A DNA stretch of 64,000 nucleotides from Cryptomeria japonica (GCF_030272615.1 NC_081412.1:667805852-667869851); one strand, 5' to 3'; shown: positions 23,941-36,041, counted from the first letter of the stretch. Made by a program: numbers and translations. The notes: generated by a model not told the origin, from the letters alone.

Positions 23941-25080
23941 TACACATTTTAATTTTGTAATAAAAGTAATAAATTTAATAAGTATCTTAAATTTTAATAC
24001 ATATAATACATTATGGACAATTATGAAGCATAAAGAATTTTTAAATAGATGAATTTGAAAAGTAGAGAATAAAGAAAGATTCAAATCAGAAGTGTGAAAT
24101 CTATTGCAATGTAAATAGAGTATTCCATTATCTAAATAGTCAAATTTATGTTTGGAAAAAATAATATAAAGAATTTGGAATTATATATACTATTTATAAA
24201 TAGATTTAATTGTAATTAAAACCTATGTTTTGCAATTGTAAAAGTCAGTAGGTTTTTTAGGCATCTAAATCTACTCTTGTTTATGATGTGTTTATATTTT
24301 GTTTTGTAATCTATAATGTGATAGTTAATATGGATTTTCTTTGGTGGACATATCTCTTAATAAAGATAATACACATTACTAACTTAAACATAAGTACATT
24401 TTATTTTTATTTTTTATTTTTTATTTTTTTATTGTTTTATATAACTATTTTTTTGGGTTATTGATATTCCTTTCCTATTCGGATTTTAAAGGATAATGCT
24501 TGGTGTGACATTCACATTGTTGATAGTTGTTCAGGCATAGTAGAAAAATTGTTTGAGAAAAAAATTAACAAATCAAAAGTATAAGATTTTTTGAAAAATT
24601 AGACAAAAAATTGAGAAAATTTGAATTATTGAAATATTTTAAATATTAAAAGGTTCAATAAATAATTTCAATAATTAAATTTGTTAGTAAAATAAGACAT
24701 TACTATATTTCTTAAATTTATTTTAAATATTTGAATTTGTGAAATTATTAAAATTTATATATCATAAATTGAAATTATTAAAAATCTAAATAACTTAATA
24801 ATATTTTAAATTTATTAAGTTTTAAATTTAATTTTTAAAATTTAACTTGTTAATGTTAAAATAAAATAATAATATATTTTTTAAATATAATTAATGTTCG
24901 AATTTATTAAATTTTTTAAATTGATAATAAAAAATTAAATTAAGTATTTTAAATATTAATTTTTTTATTTATTAAAAAAGAAAATTAAAAATAATATTTG
25001 TGAAAAAAAATATAAAAAATAAAACACTAAAATGAAAATAATAATATTTAATATTTTTTGATCAATAACAACCGAAGCAA
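23941..25080. other. Extremely AT-rich low-complexity block
   Basis: Long runs of A and T words (TTTAAATATT, AATTATTAAA) with almost no G or C between about 24560 and 25070, and a (TTTTTAT)n-like run near 24400-24450. No coding potential. Confidence 0.6.
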
Positions 25081-25462
25081 AATTTTATTAAGTTTTTATA
25101 TAAGTTACCAAATTTTGCCTATGCAGGTGATTTGAGATAATTTCATAGTCTGCTAGCTCCATCGATACCTATAGCACTAAACCCCAATATTCTCGAGCAT
25201 CTATATACTAATAGCATTGTAATATAACAAAATCTATGCATACAATAACTAGAATAAAACCCTAGGATATCATCTTAACTTGACATGGCGGTATTGCAAA
25301 ATCCATACATATATTGGCTAAATACCAAAACCCTAAGTTTTAGACACCCCCTCTAGACAAACCTTCATAATTGGGCACTGAGTTATTTTTCTTCTTTTTT
25401 TGTACCAACAGACTTTGATCTACAAAAATAAAACTTCCATGAAGGGGGCATTTCCTAGCAAC

Positions 25463-25719
25463 CTAGGGTTCCATTGGTGGCTCCTTGCCCTGACCACCAT
25501 CCACCTTTTTCCTCATTGTAGGCCGACGATGCTGCTTTGGCATCTCACCACCCATCATTCCTTCTGAATCCTTATCCTCTGCCGACCACAGTTCATACCT
25601 TTTTGCAAGGAGGTAATCCTTCCACCACTCACAAACATGCAGATGCCTTTTGTCTGACCCATTTTTCAAGAAAATCAATATTTCTTGCTATACTAGGTTT
25701 TCTGGCTTCAAACACCACC
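25463..25719 (-). pseudogene. Coding-like sequence disrupted by Element A (3' part)
   Basis: The minus-strand frame 25678-25463 reads LKNGSDKRHLHVCEWWKDYL and KRYELWSAEDKDSEG, and ends GKEPPMEP stop. Removing Element A and one TSD copy joins this to the minus-strand translation at 32880-32368 across DMVVFEARKP, with a further frame change just after. I do not recognise the protein; it may be an older transposon product or a decayed host gene. Confidence 0.45.
25715..25719. repeat. Target-site duplication of Element A (left)
   Basis: CCACC directly precedes the LTR at 25720 and is repeated directly after the right LTR at 32368-32372. A 5-bp duplication is standard for LTR retrotransposon integrase and fixes the element ends. 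Confidence 0.85.
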
Positions 25720-26892
25720 TGTAGCATCATAAAATTGTGACCCCCACAATTTCGACCGCATTTTAGGTCCTCACCTATGCAACTGCATCTCTCTACTCAA
25801 CTAAGACCTCTTTTTGCACCTTCATTCTAAAATTCTCCCATTTCAGCCTTGATGAAGCCTCAGGATCTTGTCCAGGCCCCAAGATAGGGCAGGACAAGGG
25901 CGTGGCACCCCTGTTCTCCCTCTTAGGGTGGCCCTAAGATAGGTCCATCCGACCCTTAAGCATAATTTAATCTTCAAGAATTTAAACTCTCTTTGTCGGC
26001 CTTCGATGGGATGAAAATTAATCCTCTTAGGCATTGTATAAAAGGAGACATAATTCCCTCATTTGGTAGACACAAGATACACAAGATTTAGGTAAAACTC
26101 AAGCGAAAGGTCTTCATCAAGCATTCAAGTCCTCAAGCATCCATCAAGTTCTCTTCTTCATGTGTCTTCTTCATTCATCCATTGGAGCAACATTACAACA
26201 TTCCTTTGCAAGCATGTATGTGTGTTAGGGTTTTGTCATGTTACTTGCCATTTCATACAACACTTGTGATTACATTCAAGAAGCAAAGCAATCATCATCA
26301 ACAAATTGCAGATCTCCAAGGTATACATTTCCATCATTTACATTTAAGCATTTGCAATTACTCTCTTTCAAGGTTGATTCCTCAACCTCAGGCAAACCCC
26401 TATCCAAAACCCTTCTTCCCTTATTTTCTGTGTGTAGGTTGTAGGTGCACAATTGTAATTGTAGGTTTGGGCTTCATTTGCAAAGACGAAAAAACCCTTT
26501 TCGGTGTGTGGATTTTTCAGAGAACCGTGTGCACTTTCAACACGGTCTCGATGACTTTTCTCCAAATTTGTAGGGAAGATCCGTATCCATCTGAATATCT
26601 CAGATCCAAAATTATAGCAAGATCCTGAATTGGTAGCTCCTCATTTCATCCATTTTATCTCTCTTTTCTACATAGTCAACAAGTCAATTCTCCTATTTAC
26701 AAAAGAGGGCAAATCGCATTCTAACCCTTGCAATCCACTTGGTATTCATATCCTTATTTATCAAGGATTTGGATCTAGTGGATTCAAGCCCCTCTTTTGA
26801 ATGTAAAGTATCACCCAAGTGAAAATCATCCTAGTGACTTCCTTTCTCTCTCCTAGGTGGGGAGTCACTAGGGTTCAATTTTCCACTTTACA
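25720..26892 (+). repeat. Element A left LTR
   Basis: It begins TGTAGCATCATAAAATT and ends CACTTTACA (TG...CA). It matches 31212-32367 in order throughout, apart from scattered substitutions and indels. It contains a TATA box at 26037 and a dyad ACCGTG...CACGGT near 26524-26546 in the 3' half. Confidence 0.9.
26037..26045 (+). promoter_or_regulatory. Element A LTR TATA box
   Basis: TATAAAAGG in the left LTR, conserved near 31520 in the right LTR. It is placed upstream of the R-like region and so probably drives the element transcript. Confidence 0.6.
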
Positions 26893-26894
26893 TT

Positions 26895-26910
26895 TTGGTG
26901 AACCCAACGT
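26895..26910 (+). promoter_or_regulatory. Element A primer-binding site
   Basis: TTGGTGAACCCAACGT lies two bases after the LTR end. The same PBS follows the LTRs ending at 49243 (identical) and 40552 (one or two changes). It is not the initiator-Met type used by the copia elements here; I could not assign the tRNA with confidence. Confidence 0.7.
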
Positions 26911-27259
26911 CTTACACACTAATTTTGCTTTCTTATTGTTAGATCTGAATAATCACAATTTGAATTTAAAAATTTCATTTCCAAGTTTGATCTTTTTACA
27001 AAATTTAGAGGTTAATTGCATAAAAATCCTAATTTTTCATTTTGACAAAATTGATCCTGTGAAGTGTAGCATTTTAATTGGTCATTTCAAATTTGATTTC
27101 TATTTCAAAATTGCAATTCAAATCTGTCTTTTGATTCTGAAAATTAAGTGGTTAAAAAGCAAAACCCTAATTTTTAAGAATCTCTTATTTTGACCTTTGA
27201 CTGCTAATTTGATTGATCTAGACATCTCCAAATCAGCTATTTTTTTGGATTCCGCAATA

Positions 27260-27410
27260 AAATCATAATTTCTATCATCTTTGAAAATTTAAAAAAAAGT
27301 TGGTCGGACCAAGTACACTTTGCACTCAGTCCCTAGCTTTTTTCCCGAAATTTTGGGAGTCAAAATTGACTGTACTTTTTTGCTTAAATCTAGAAAATTG
27401 GTGCACTTTA
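27260..27410 (+). repeat. Leader module shared with Element B
   Basis: This ~130-bp segment (AATCATAATTTCTATCATC ... CCCGAAATTTTGGGAG ... TTAAATCTAGAAAATTGG) matches two copies in the Element B leader (about 49596-49745 and 50215-50375). It also matches weakly within the LTR at about 39190-39330. The core dyad is degraded here (GGACCAAG...CTCAGTCC). Confidence 0.65.
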
Positions 27411-27544
27411 TCAATTTTTGCACCCCTTAAGGTTGAATACAAATTCAAATTTCCACACTCTTAACTTGTAAATTAATTTTCATAAAAAAGGTCCTAATTT
27501 TAGATCTTCTCTTCAAGCAAATTAAGATTTTAATTAAGTGAATT

Positions 27545-28985
27545 TTGATGGCAATAAATGGATTGGATTTATTTGCTATTTCACATATGATTACATTGTT
27601 TTTAACATACATTTATTACAATCATGTGTTGGATAATGGATTTCTTCATTTCATGTTGCTTCTTTTCATTCATAACACTTGGCCATATTGTGTTGCTAGG
27701 ATTTCGAAGTCATTTCCTTTTCAATTTGATCTCAAAGCTTTCATGTATCATTTTCATTGCATTATGGTGATGATATTAACTAAATCCATTTCATATATTA
27801 ATCACCTTAAGGCTTTTATAGATCCTAATCCTAGAGACTCTAATCCTTATACATCTCCTAGGGTATCTTGTGTGAATAAGATGAGAGCTAATATTCTAAC
27901 CAATGACCTCTTTAAAAAAGAGAAAGCATTGGAAAGCAATATGGGCCCGTCTTCTTCTCATACACATACACTTGAGAAAGAGGGGCAACATCAAACTATT
28001 AATATTCTTACCTCTTTAGACCCTCGTTATTCTTCTAGAACCTATCTTCAACACCAAAGCATATGTAGAGAAGATGATGTTATGCATATTATTCATGATC
28101 TTTCCCCTTGCATAGAAATGAGTAAAGATGAACCTTTAGATGATGAAGATATTCATCCCCAATCTCCCAAAAAGGATAAGAATAACAAAGGAAAGAATAT
28201 TATCCTTTCACATGATACTCCTTCTTCATCTACAAAACCTTATATTCCCCCTTACACATCATTTTTCAAAGAAATTCATGATCTTATCCGACCATTTAGT
28301 CATTTGCAACATTCTTATAGTCATGGCTTTAATATAATATCAAAACAAGGTTTTAGAGGACATGGACTTGGGAAATTTGAACAAGGAATTCATGTCCCTA
28401 TAAACCCTCCTATGCAAGCTACTACAAAAGGCCTAGGAAACGATACTTCTCTCTCTAACGATGAACTCCGTAGCCTTGAAAATTTTAAGAATTATTTCCA
28501 AAGGCAACAAATCAAAAGAGCCCACAAGAATGCTTCTTCTTCAAAACATCCTTTTTTCTCATTTCATCAAACCCATGATCATAATGCTGACGATTGCTCT
28601 GATTTTCAAAAATCTATTTAAGATGGCATAGATAGTGGCAAAATTAGGATTGTGGATGATAATCCTTCTTCTTCTAAAAATTCTTCTCCTCCATGTCAAG
28701 AAAATGAATCAAAACACATTTATCATCCTGAAAGACTAGCTACGAGAATCTATTGGAGATTGAAATATGATAAGACTATTTCGTTTCCTCCTAAAAACCA
28801 AAACAAGAATCTTAAGCAAGTGAAAGGTGAGGAATATTGCATTTTTCATGATTCATATTCATATTCACATTCTCTTGGGAAATGTCATGCATTTAAGAAA
28901 TTTGTTCAAAAGCAATATGATCATGCACGAATTTGTCTTACAATAGATCTAGATGTCTTCCTTGACATGAACATAGTGCCTTAGT
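27545..28985 (+). CDS. Element A Gag-related ORF with G-patch and zinc-finger-like motifs, one stop
   Basis: A 358-codon frame (27545-28621) ends at one stop, and a second stretch (28652-28984) continues the protein-like sequence. The N-terminal ~90 residues are hydrophobic and may not be coding. Residues ~255-290 are a G-patch (HGFNIISKQGFRGHGLGKFE). Next comes FFSFHQTHDHNADDCSDFQK, a degenerate knuckle, and in the second part YCIFHDSYSYSHSLGKCHAF, another one. Plant Tat-type pol proteins carry a G-patch between protease and RT, but neither enzyme is here. The product would bind RNA if made; the arrangement is unusual. Confidence 0.6.
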
Positions 28986-31194
28986 ACTTCTTTTCTTTTC
29001 ATGTTGCTCTTCACCCCATGACATAACTAGCCAACTTAACTGGGGGCTCTTTATCATTTATGGTGGTATTGTTTCAATTTTAAATACCTTGGGGTAGCAA
29101 CATGAAGCTCACTTTTTCTTCTTCTTCTGATTAATTTATCTTCAGGCATTATTCATTATTAGATCTCCTTTCTTACATAGAGTTATAATTGTTCTTTGCC
29201 TGAAGAGGAGAATCTTTAGTGGGTTATACACTTCTTCTCTTGCCTTCATTCTCTTAGAAAACTTACCTCTCCTATGGTTTTAGTTATTCACAAGTATGAT
29301 ATGCCCCCAACACGGAATGATCTCTATCGAAGTACACGACCCTTCCTTGAGAGGATTATTTCCATTAGGAAGACATATTGCTTGAAAATGATCTCCATTA
29401 GAAGATGTGTAATGTTTCTCCTTCTTCCTCTCACTTGGGGGGAAAGGATTCTACCCCTGTCTCTTTCTTTCTATCTCATTTATCATTATTTCCTTTAGAG
29501 GCTGCATTTTTCATATATTATTATTATGGTATGTTCTTATGACTAATCCCTCTTGAGGTATATGCAATTTTCTTTCTTTCCCCTCTTAGAAGATTACCAC
29601 TTCTTGAGATATGTATTTTGCATACACTAATGTCTTTTCTTGCATATGCTCATGTAAGTTCATTGTGCATATTTAATCTCTCTCTAGAAGATTGTGTAAC
29701 CTCTTCTCATTGTCTCTACACTTGGGGGGCAATGATCTATCACTCTCTCTTTCTCAAAGGATCCACTCTTTTCTATGTTGTGGATGGTGTGAGTTTCATT
29801 AATTGATGTCATTCCTTGTGTGAAATCGTTGTTGTTTTCTCAAGGGTTTTGTCTTATACAAGAGGTGTAAGTCCTTGACTACAACCTCTTTTACACTTGG
29901 TAATGTACATCTATAATAAATTCACCCATCCTCATTGGGATAAAGTGAGTCATCCTTCATCAAGAATCCCTTTCACCTAGCAATAAGAGGAAGGATTGAA
30001 TTCTTGCTCTCTTCTGTGCTTTGTTCTAGAAGATGTTATATTTGTCTAAGACAACTCCTCTTTGGGGTAGATGTCTTTTGAAAAAAGATCTCTTCTCCTC
30101 CAAGGATCTCCTTTACACTTATAGCAAGATATCTTTTTTCTTAACTATCTTATCCTATCTTGAAGAGTATACCCTCTCTTGCTTGGATTTATGATATTGT
30201 TGCATAATGGATATCTTTTTTGTGTCAAAGGAAGGTATCCTTATTCTTCTTTCCTTAAGATATCAACATTAAACTATGCTGACATCTTAAGGGTGGCACC
30301 CATACTGCTCCTTTTGTATTATATTTCTCTTGTGCATTGTTTCCCTTATACAGTGGAGCGAGATGTCTCCTCTTTTCCCTTGTACAGTGGGCCATTCTTG
30401 GAACTAGAGGGCAACCTCTTAGAGCAAGATGTCACCACTTTTTCTTTTATACAAGGTGATTATTCTCGAAACCAGAGAATGGTCTCTTAGAGCAAGATGT
30501 CACGCCTTTCTTGACATTTGTACTATACAGGTTGTAGCATAATCGGGCATAGAATTCTATGAGGTGCTTCAAACCTCACTTGCACACACATGCATGAGGT
30601 TGAGTGGAACTAAAGACGTTCTCACCTTCCTCCCTTACATGGATCACCTAGACAGACTCTAGGGGCTAGTTTTCCATGTCCTTTTTCTCCATGGGTCATC
30701 TAATTCTAGGGGAAAGATGTCCATGGTTTCCTCTTGTTCACCTTTCTTCTCATGGATCACCAAAGTGTGTATTCATGTCCTCTCTCTCCTTCCTCTCATG
30801 AACACATAGTTTTACTATTGATGGTTCATGAATGATATCAACTTTGCTCTTTTATGTGATTATTAGTATTTATGTGATGGCATTGGTCTTTGTATTTCAA
30901 TTAGTTGTTGAGACATTGGAGTATCGAGGTCTCTTCGGTTAGTTGATGCATGGTCTTGTGTGTTTTTTCTTTGTCATGTGTCTTTTGTGCTTTGTCTTGT
31001 TTTGTTCTTCTTGTTATTTTTGTTTGTGTGCTCTTGCATATATTTGAGTGAGTTAAGATCCTGAGATTGGGGGATTTTGTTCCTCAAGATTAGTGATGTC
31101 TTATACTCCTTGTGGTATTGCTTAGTATCTCTCATCTTTATCTCCCTCTCTTTCTTCTACTTTACCAGTAGTATTGGTGTAAGCCATACTCCTG
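28986..31194 (+). other. Element A non-coding 3' internal region
   Basis: CT-rich sequence without polymerase motifs. It repeats short phrases such as 'acttggggg', 'ttagaagat' and 'agagcaagatgtcac'; an imperfect tandem repeat of about 60 bp lies at about 30355-30515. Element B has a similar, shorter region at 53833-54558. Confidence 0.6.
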
Positions 31195-31211
31195 CTAAAG
31201 TGGGGGATAAA
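31195..31211 (+). promoter_or_regulatory. Element A polypurine tract
   Basis: CTAAAGTGGGGGATAAA immediately precedes the right LTR. Element B has the same tract with one change (54559-54575). It serves as the plus-strand primer in reverse transcription. Confidence 0.8.
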
Positions 31212-32367
31212 TGTAGCATCATAAAATTACAACCCCCTCAATTTTGACCGTATTTTAGGTCCTCACCTATGCAACTGCATCTTTCTACTCGTATGAGACC
31301 TCTTACTGCACCTTCATTCTAAAATTCTCCCATATAGGGCAGGATAGACAGGGGTGTGGTGGCTCTGTCCCTCCTAGGATAGGGGTGTGGTTCCCCCGTC
31401 TTCCCTCTTAGGGTGGCCCTAAGATAGGTCCATCCAACCCTTAAGCATAATTTACTCATTGGGGATTTAAAATCTCTTTGTCGGCCTTCAATGGGATGAA
31501 AATTAATCCTCTTAGGCATGTATAAAAGGAGACATAATTCCCTCATTTGGTAGACACAAGATATGCAAGATTTAGGTGAAACTCAAGCGAAAGGTCTTCA
31601 TCAAGCATTCAAGTCCTCAAGCATCCATCAAGTTCTCTTCTTCATGTGTCTTCTTCATTCATCCATTGGAGCAACAATACAACATTAATTTGCAAGCATG
31701 TATGTGTGTTAGGGTTTTGTCATGTTATATGCCATTTCATACAACACTTGTGATTACATTCAAGAAGTAAAGCAATCATAATCAACAAATTGTAGATCTA
31801 CAAGGTATACATTTCCATCAAATTACTTTCTTTCAAGGTTGATTCCTCAACTGGGGTTTGACTGAGGCAAACTCCTATCCATAACCCTTATTCCCTTCTT
31901 TTCTATATGTAGGTTGCAAGTGAGTAGTTGTAATTGTAGGTTTGGGCTTCATTTGAAGAGATGGAAAAACCCTTTTCAACGCGCGGATTTTTTGGAGGAC
32001 TATGTGCACTTTCAACACAGTCTCGACAACTTTTCTCCAAATTTGTAGGGCAGATCCATATCCATATGAATATCTCAGATCCAAAATTATAGCATGATCT
32101 TGAAGTGGTAGCTCCTCATTTCATCCATTTTATCTCTCTTTTCTACATAGTCAACCAGTCAACTCTCCTATTTACAAAAGAGGGCAAATCACATTCTAAC
32201 CCTTGCAATCCACTTGGTATTCATATCCTTATTTCCCTAGGATTTGGATCTAGTAGATTCAAGCCCCTCTTTTGAATGTAAAGTATCTCCCAAGTGAAAA
32301 TCATCCTAGTGACTTCCTTTCTCTCTCCTAGGTGGGGAGTCACTAGGGTTCAATTTTTCACTTTACA
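31212..32367 (+). repeat. Element A right LTR
   Basis: It begins TGTAGCATCATAAAATT and ends CACTTTACA. It differs from the left LTR by many substitutions and several indels (for example a shortened G+C-rich segment near 31340-31400), so the insertion is clearly older than Element B. Confidence 0.9.
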
Positions 32368-32880
32368 CCACCATGTCTTTCACCATGAGAATTAGGTGCT
32401 TGAATGTCTTCTCATTCCTCCCACTAGTGTCACTTGGCTCACTCTTGACATGATAATCTACTAGGAATGGGACCATCAAATTATCATCCACATTCCCAAT
32501 AGTCAGGTTCAAATCACCTAGAAAATCCTTGTGAAAGATCCCTCGGCATCACTGCAAAGTTGAGAGCTTCAACTCACCCATAACCAACATGATTGACACA
32601 ATTGTCATGGAGATATCAGAATTTACCTAATAGCGGTGATCAAACCTACTAAATTCCTTTCTAAGAATCTTCTTGACCGCTCACATCACCAAATCGTCTT
32701 TTAAAATAAGAATTTTAGTCTATCTCTTGTGCTTGATTTCACCTAGAAAGTACATTTGGTGTTTCTCATATGTGAGTCCCAAGGAAGATTTCATACAGAA
32801 AGGCCTTGCAGAAATGCTTGACACCTCAATTAGAAAACTTGTGACCACTATTTCTTCAAACATAAGCTGCCCTACTTAAA
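32368..32880 (-). pseudogene. Coding-like sequence disrupted by Element A (5' part)
   Basis: The minus-strand translation is protein-like with about four stops: SLGLTYEKHQMYFLGEIKHK, AVKKILRKEFSRFDHRY, SMTIVSIMLVMGELKLSTLQ and DFLGDLNLTIGNVDDNLMV, then HVKSEPSDTSGRNEKTFKHL up to KDMVV at the insertion site. It continues at 25719. I do not recognise the family. It may belong to an older transposon rather than a host gene. Confidence 0.45.
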
Positions 32881-33119
32881 GCCAAAAATTAAGGCGCATG
32901 CCAAAAATAGCCACAAAGATAGTTGTGCACTCATGATAACTTCAATTGTGGGAGTATCTCAGGAATTGAATATGTAGATATGATTTAAAACTTTCCCATC
33001 ACAAATGACATGATTTCTAAAGGGTGCACATTAAATCCTTCTACCACATTCAAATAATTCCTCGACTAAGTACCATTGTCAGGAAATCATCCTTGATCCA
33101 TTGATGCAAGATCATTTGG
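32881..33119. other. Non-coding flank between Element A target and Element D
   Basis: No frame or repeat recognised. Confidence 0.4.
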
Positions 33120-33947
33120 TGGTGTAAGGGAAATCCTGCATCACCTAAAAATACTTCTTTTTAGTTTGTTTTATTTTAATGTTTTTGGAGTTTTGGATAC
33201 CCATTTGGACTAATAAGATATTCCAACTCTCATAATTGACAAATTGCTTTTTATAGCCAATTGCCAAAAATAACAAGTTTTTATTTAAAGGCGGATGGAA
33301 CCCGAATTTTATGGGAAGATTAAGGAAGGAAAAATAATAAATTTGGTGAAAGAATCAAATTAAAATCATTTATGGTTTGAAAGTTATTCAAGTTTTAGTT
33401 TCTCGAAAAACTGAAAAAAATTCTTCCAAGTCATATTTGAGGCATTAAACGATCCTGAAAATGGTAGGAATTATCAAAGTGGATTCTTAGAATATTATTT
33501 ACTTAGAGATATTTCCGATCCTTCGAACGGTTCGTCAATCTGATTCCCAGATAAAAAAATATGGCTACTGAAAGTTGGACAATTTTTTGGAAAGTTTTAA
33601 TTTTTGAATCTGGCTATATTCTCATATTTCCAATTTCATGTTTTGGCATTTGTCTGCCAATTGGTAATTTCTAAATTTTAATTTCAGCTTGAAAATGGTG
33701 GAATGCTATTTAGGATTCATTTTGAGGAAACTGGTAATAGTTTTTGGAGTTTAGTTCCTGGGTTGGATAACTTGCATTGTAAAGGGTTTCCAGAAAACTC
33801 TATAAGCTGTTGTATTGCAGCTTGTGAGGATTGATTCCTCTTATTTGTAATTGTATGTATTGAAAATAATTCCAGTTAATAATAAAATATAGATTTTCAG
33901 TATCTCTTTTGTTGTGTTTTTCTGTTGTTTGGGTTGTACCCTCTTCA
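33120..33947 (+). repeat. Element D left LTR
   Basis: It starts TGGTGTAAGG and ends CCCTCTTCA. It matches 36847-37688 over the whole length with moderate divergence. Confidence 0.85.
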
Positions 33948-33949
33948 AG

Positions 33950-33965
33950 TGGTATTAGATTGGGT
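33950..33965 (+). promoter_or_regulatory. Element D primer-binding site
   Basis: TGGTATTAGATTGGGT follows the LTR end by two bases and resembles the initiator-Met tRNA complement TGGTATCAGAGC, degraded. Confidence 0.6.
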
Positions 33966-34179
33966 TGTTCTTGAGTGCGTGGATAGATTGCCGAACGCGA
34001 GGTAGTTCACACCAGGACTTGTGATTGTGGTCTCATGTTCAAGATGCCTCCAATAGTGATGCATGGTGGCAAAAATATTGGTACCAGAAATGCTGGTGGT
34101 AGGAATCTTTGGCAAATGAGGGTTTGAGAGCCCTCCAGAGACAAATTGATGCGTTTTAAGAAGAGACAAGAAGAGGGTT

Positions 34180-35150
34180 TAATCTGAGGAGAGGAGAAAG
34201 TGATGATGAAAGAGAGGTTGAAGATACATCCTCAAGTGAATTAGAAGAAGCAATAGATCAAGATTAGGCTTGATTGTTGAGGGCCATTTCCCAGATTGGG
34301 AAGAGACTGAAAAATGAAGTCTCTAATTATTCTAGAAATCTAAACCTAGAAGAGCTGATTGACTGGATCAATGAACAAGAGGAATATTTTTAATATGAGG
34401 AGATAGAAGACCCAGATCTAGTCAAGTTTATGAAAACAAAGCTGAAAGGTCATGCAAATATTTGGTGGAAAGAAGTACAATTGGACAAAAATCAGAGAGG
34501 AAAAGGGAAGATCACCAGATGGGATCGAATGGTTGAGAAGTTGAAAAAATAGTTCATTCTTATGGACTATGAGTTGGATCTATTGAAAAAATTACAAGGA
34601 GTGAAGCAAGGAAGCAAATCTATGAAGGAGTATGCAAAATACTTTTACAAGATAATTATCAGAACAAGATATGAAGAAGCCAACAAGGAAAAGGTCGCCC
34701 ATTATCTCAATGGGTTAATGCCGCGTATTCAAGAGGAGTTGAGTCTAGTCAGAATGGCTAGTATTGAAGATGTAGATCAATTTTCTTTGAAGGTTGAAGA
34801 GAAGTTGAATAAGAGGTTCAAAGGAAAACAAAAAGTGAAAGGTCAAGGTGAAAGAGGTGGTGGAAGATCCTTTAGGGATTAAAATGAGGATCAAAAGAAA
34901 AATGAAGATGTGGGTACTAGCTGAAATCCCAAGGGTGATGATTTCTATCACCCTCGTGATGAAAATAATGGAGAACAGTGAGGAAGAGGAAGACGAAGGC
35001 TTGGACAAGGGTTTGAAAGAGGAGGTTTTGGAGGAACCTATTTTCAGTGTGGGGAAGAAGGGTATAGAGCCTTTGAATGTCCACAACACCAAGGGAGGAT
35101 AGACAAAAGAAATGAAGGCCATGCACAAGTTGTGCATGTAGATGAAGAAG
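34180..35150 (+). pseudogene. Element D gag (broken)
   Basis: Translation gives EELIDWINEQEEYF, then KFMKTKLKGHANIWWKEVQL (capsid WW motif), then FILMDYELDLLKKLQGVKQG and SMKEYAKYFYKIIIRT and an RGGG-rich tail. FQCGEEGYRAFECP near 35040-35080 is a CCHC knuckle whose first Cys is lost (Tyr). Stops occur near 34268, 34392, 34550 and 34880. Confidence 0.85.
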
Positions 35151-35159
35151 CTTAGTCTG

Positions 35160-35640
35160 AACATTCTAATGATGCTGAAAGGGGAGAAGCCCTAGTTATC
35201 AAGAGAACCTTGATGAATGAGGAGGAACAAGATCAAAGGAATAGTTTGTTTTGCACTAGATGCAAATGTGAGGATAAGTGTTGTGACATGATCATTGATA
35301 GTGGGAACACTTATAATCTAGTGCTTGAAGAGATAGTCAGAAAGTTGAAGCTGAAGAGGGAGAGATATCCACGTCCATATCAAATATCTTGGTTGTAAAA
35401 TGACAATAAAATTCTGGTCAATGGGAAGTGTTTGGTAAGATTCAAGATTGGCAGTTACTATGATGAAGTACTATGCAACATCATGCCCATGGATGCATGT
35501 CATATGTTTTTAGGGAGGCCATGGCAGTTTGATAGGAATGTATTACATGATGACCATGCAAATACCTATACCCTAAAGAAGGATGGTGTTTGTCACAAGT
35601 TGAAGCCCCTGAAGGAGGTGGAAGAAAAGGTATGTAGTAA
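35160..35640 (+). pseudogene. Element D aspartic protease (broken)
   Basis: CKCEDKCCDMIIDSGNTYNL carries an intact DSG active site at about 35293-35304. It is followed by CNIMPMDACHMFLGRPWQFD near 35480-35535, the diagnostic flap and C-terminal segment of chromovirus proteases. One stop (near 35396) splits it. Confidence 0.85.
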
Positions 35641-35699
35641 TGCTAGAATGTGTTTTGTTGGACCAGGGGAAAAGAATTTTTGGAAGACAGGAAACACAA

Positions 35700-36041
35700 G
35701 TGTATGCGTTTTTCTTCAATTCCTAGAGTGGATAGAGAAGATAGTAAAGAGGTACCTGTAGAAGTTTTGGGTTTGTTGAACGACTTTTAGGAATTGTCTC
35801 CGATAATGTGCCTAAGGGTTTACCATGTGGAAGGAATAATAGAGTTGCAGATGCCTTAAGTAGGAGGCAGATCATGTTGACAAAGATGCAGTTTGAGATG
35901 GTTGGGTTTAATGAACTCAAGATATTGTATCTTGAGGATCCTAATTTTGCAAAGGCTTTGAAAGCATGTAAGAATCGTGTTAGATTGGATATGACAAGAT
36001 GGATGGATTTCACAATCCAGGATGTCATGTTGTTTACTTAG
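35700..36041 (+). pseudogene. Element D RT start fused to RNase H end
   Basis: EVLGLLNDF...ELSP...PKGLPC is the start of a chromovirus RT domain. It passes directly into GRNNRVADALSRRQ, the last helix of RNase H, at about 35822. The polymerase palm with YxDD and most of RNase H are missing. The downstream tether (MVGFNELKILYLEDPNFAKA) is normal. Confidence 0.82.

Larger units (their letters stand above)
19346..25462. other. AT-rich non-coding intergenic stretch
   Basis: No frame longer than about 90 codons and none with recognisable motifs. The stretch holds two MITE-like inverted-repeat regions, a direct-repeat pair, one strong hairpin and an extremely AT-rich block, listed separately. The rest shows nothing I can identify. 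Confidence 0.6.
25720..32367 (+). mobile_element. Element A: non-autonomous Ty3/gypsy-like LTR retrotransposon
   Basis: Complete structure: two LTRs of about 1.17 kb, a 5-bp TSD, a PBS after the left LTR, a G-patch and zinc-finger-like coding region (27545-28985), a long non-coding 3' part and a polypurine tract before the right LTR. No protease, RT, RNase H or integrase motif is present. It would depend on another element for reverse transcription and integration. LTR termini, PBS and PPT resemble those of Element B, so they may share a helper. Confidence 0.88.

Noticed and set aside
26182..26628. 148-codon plus-strand frame
   Set aside because: Lies entirely within the Element A LTR, and the matching frame in the right LTR is broken.
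34745..35164. 139-codon minus-strand frame
   Set aside because: Shadow of Element D gag on the opposite strand.
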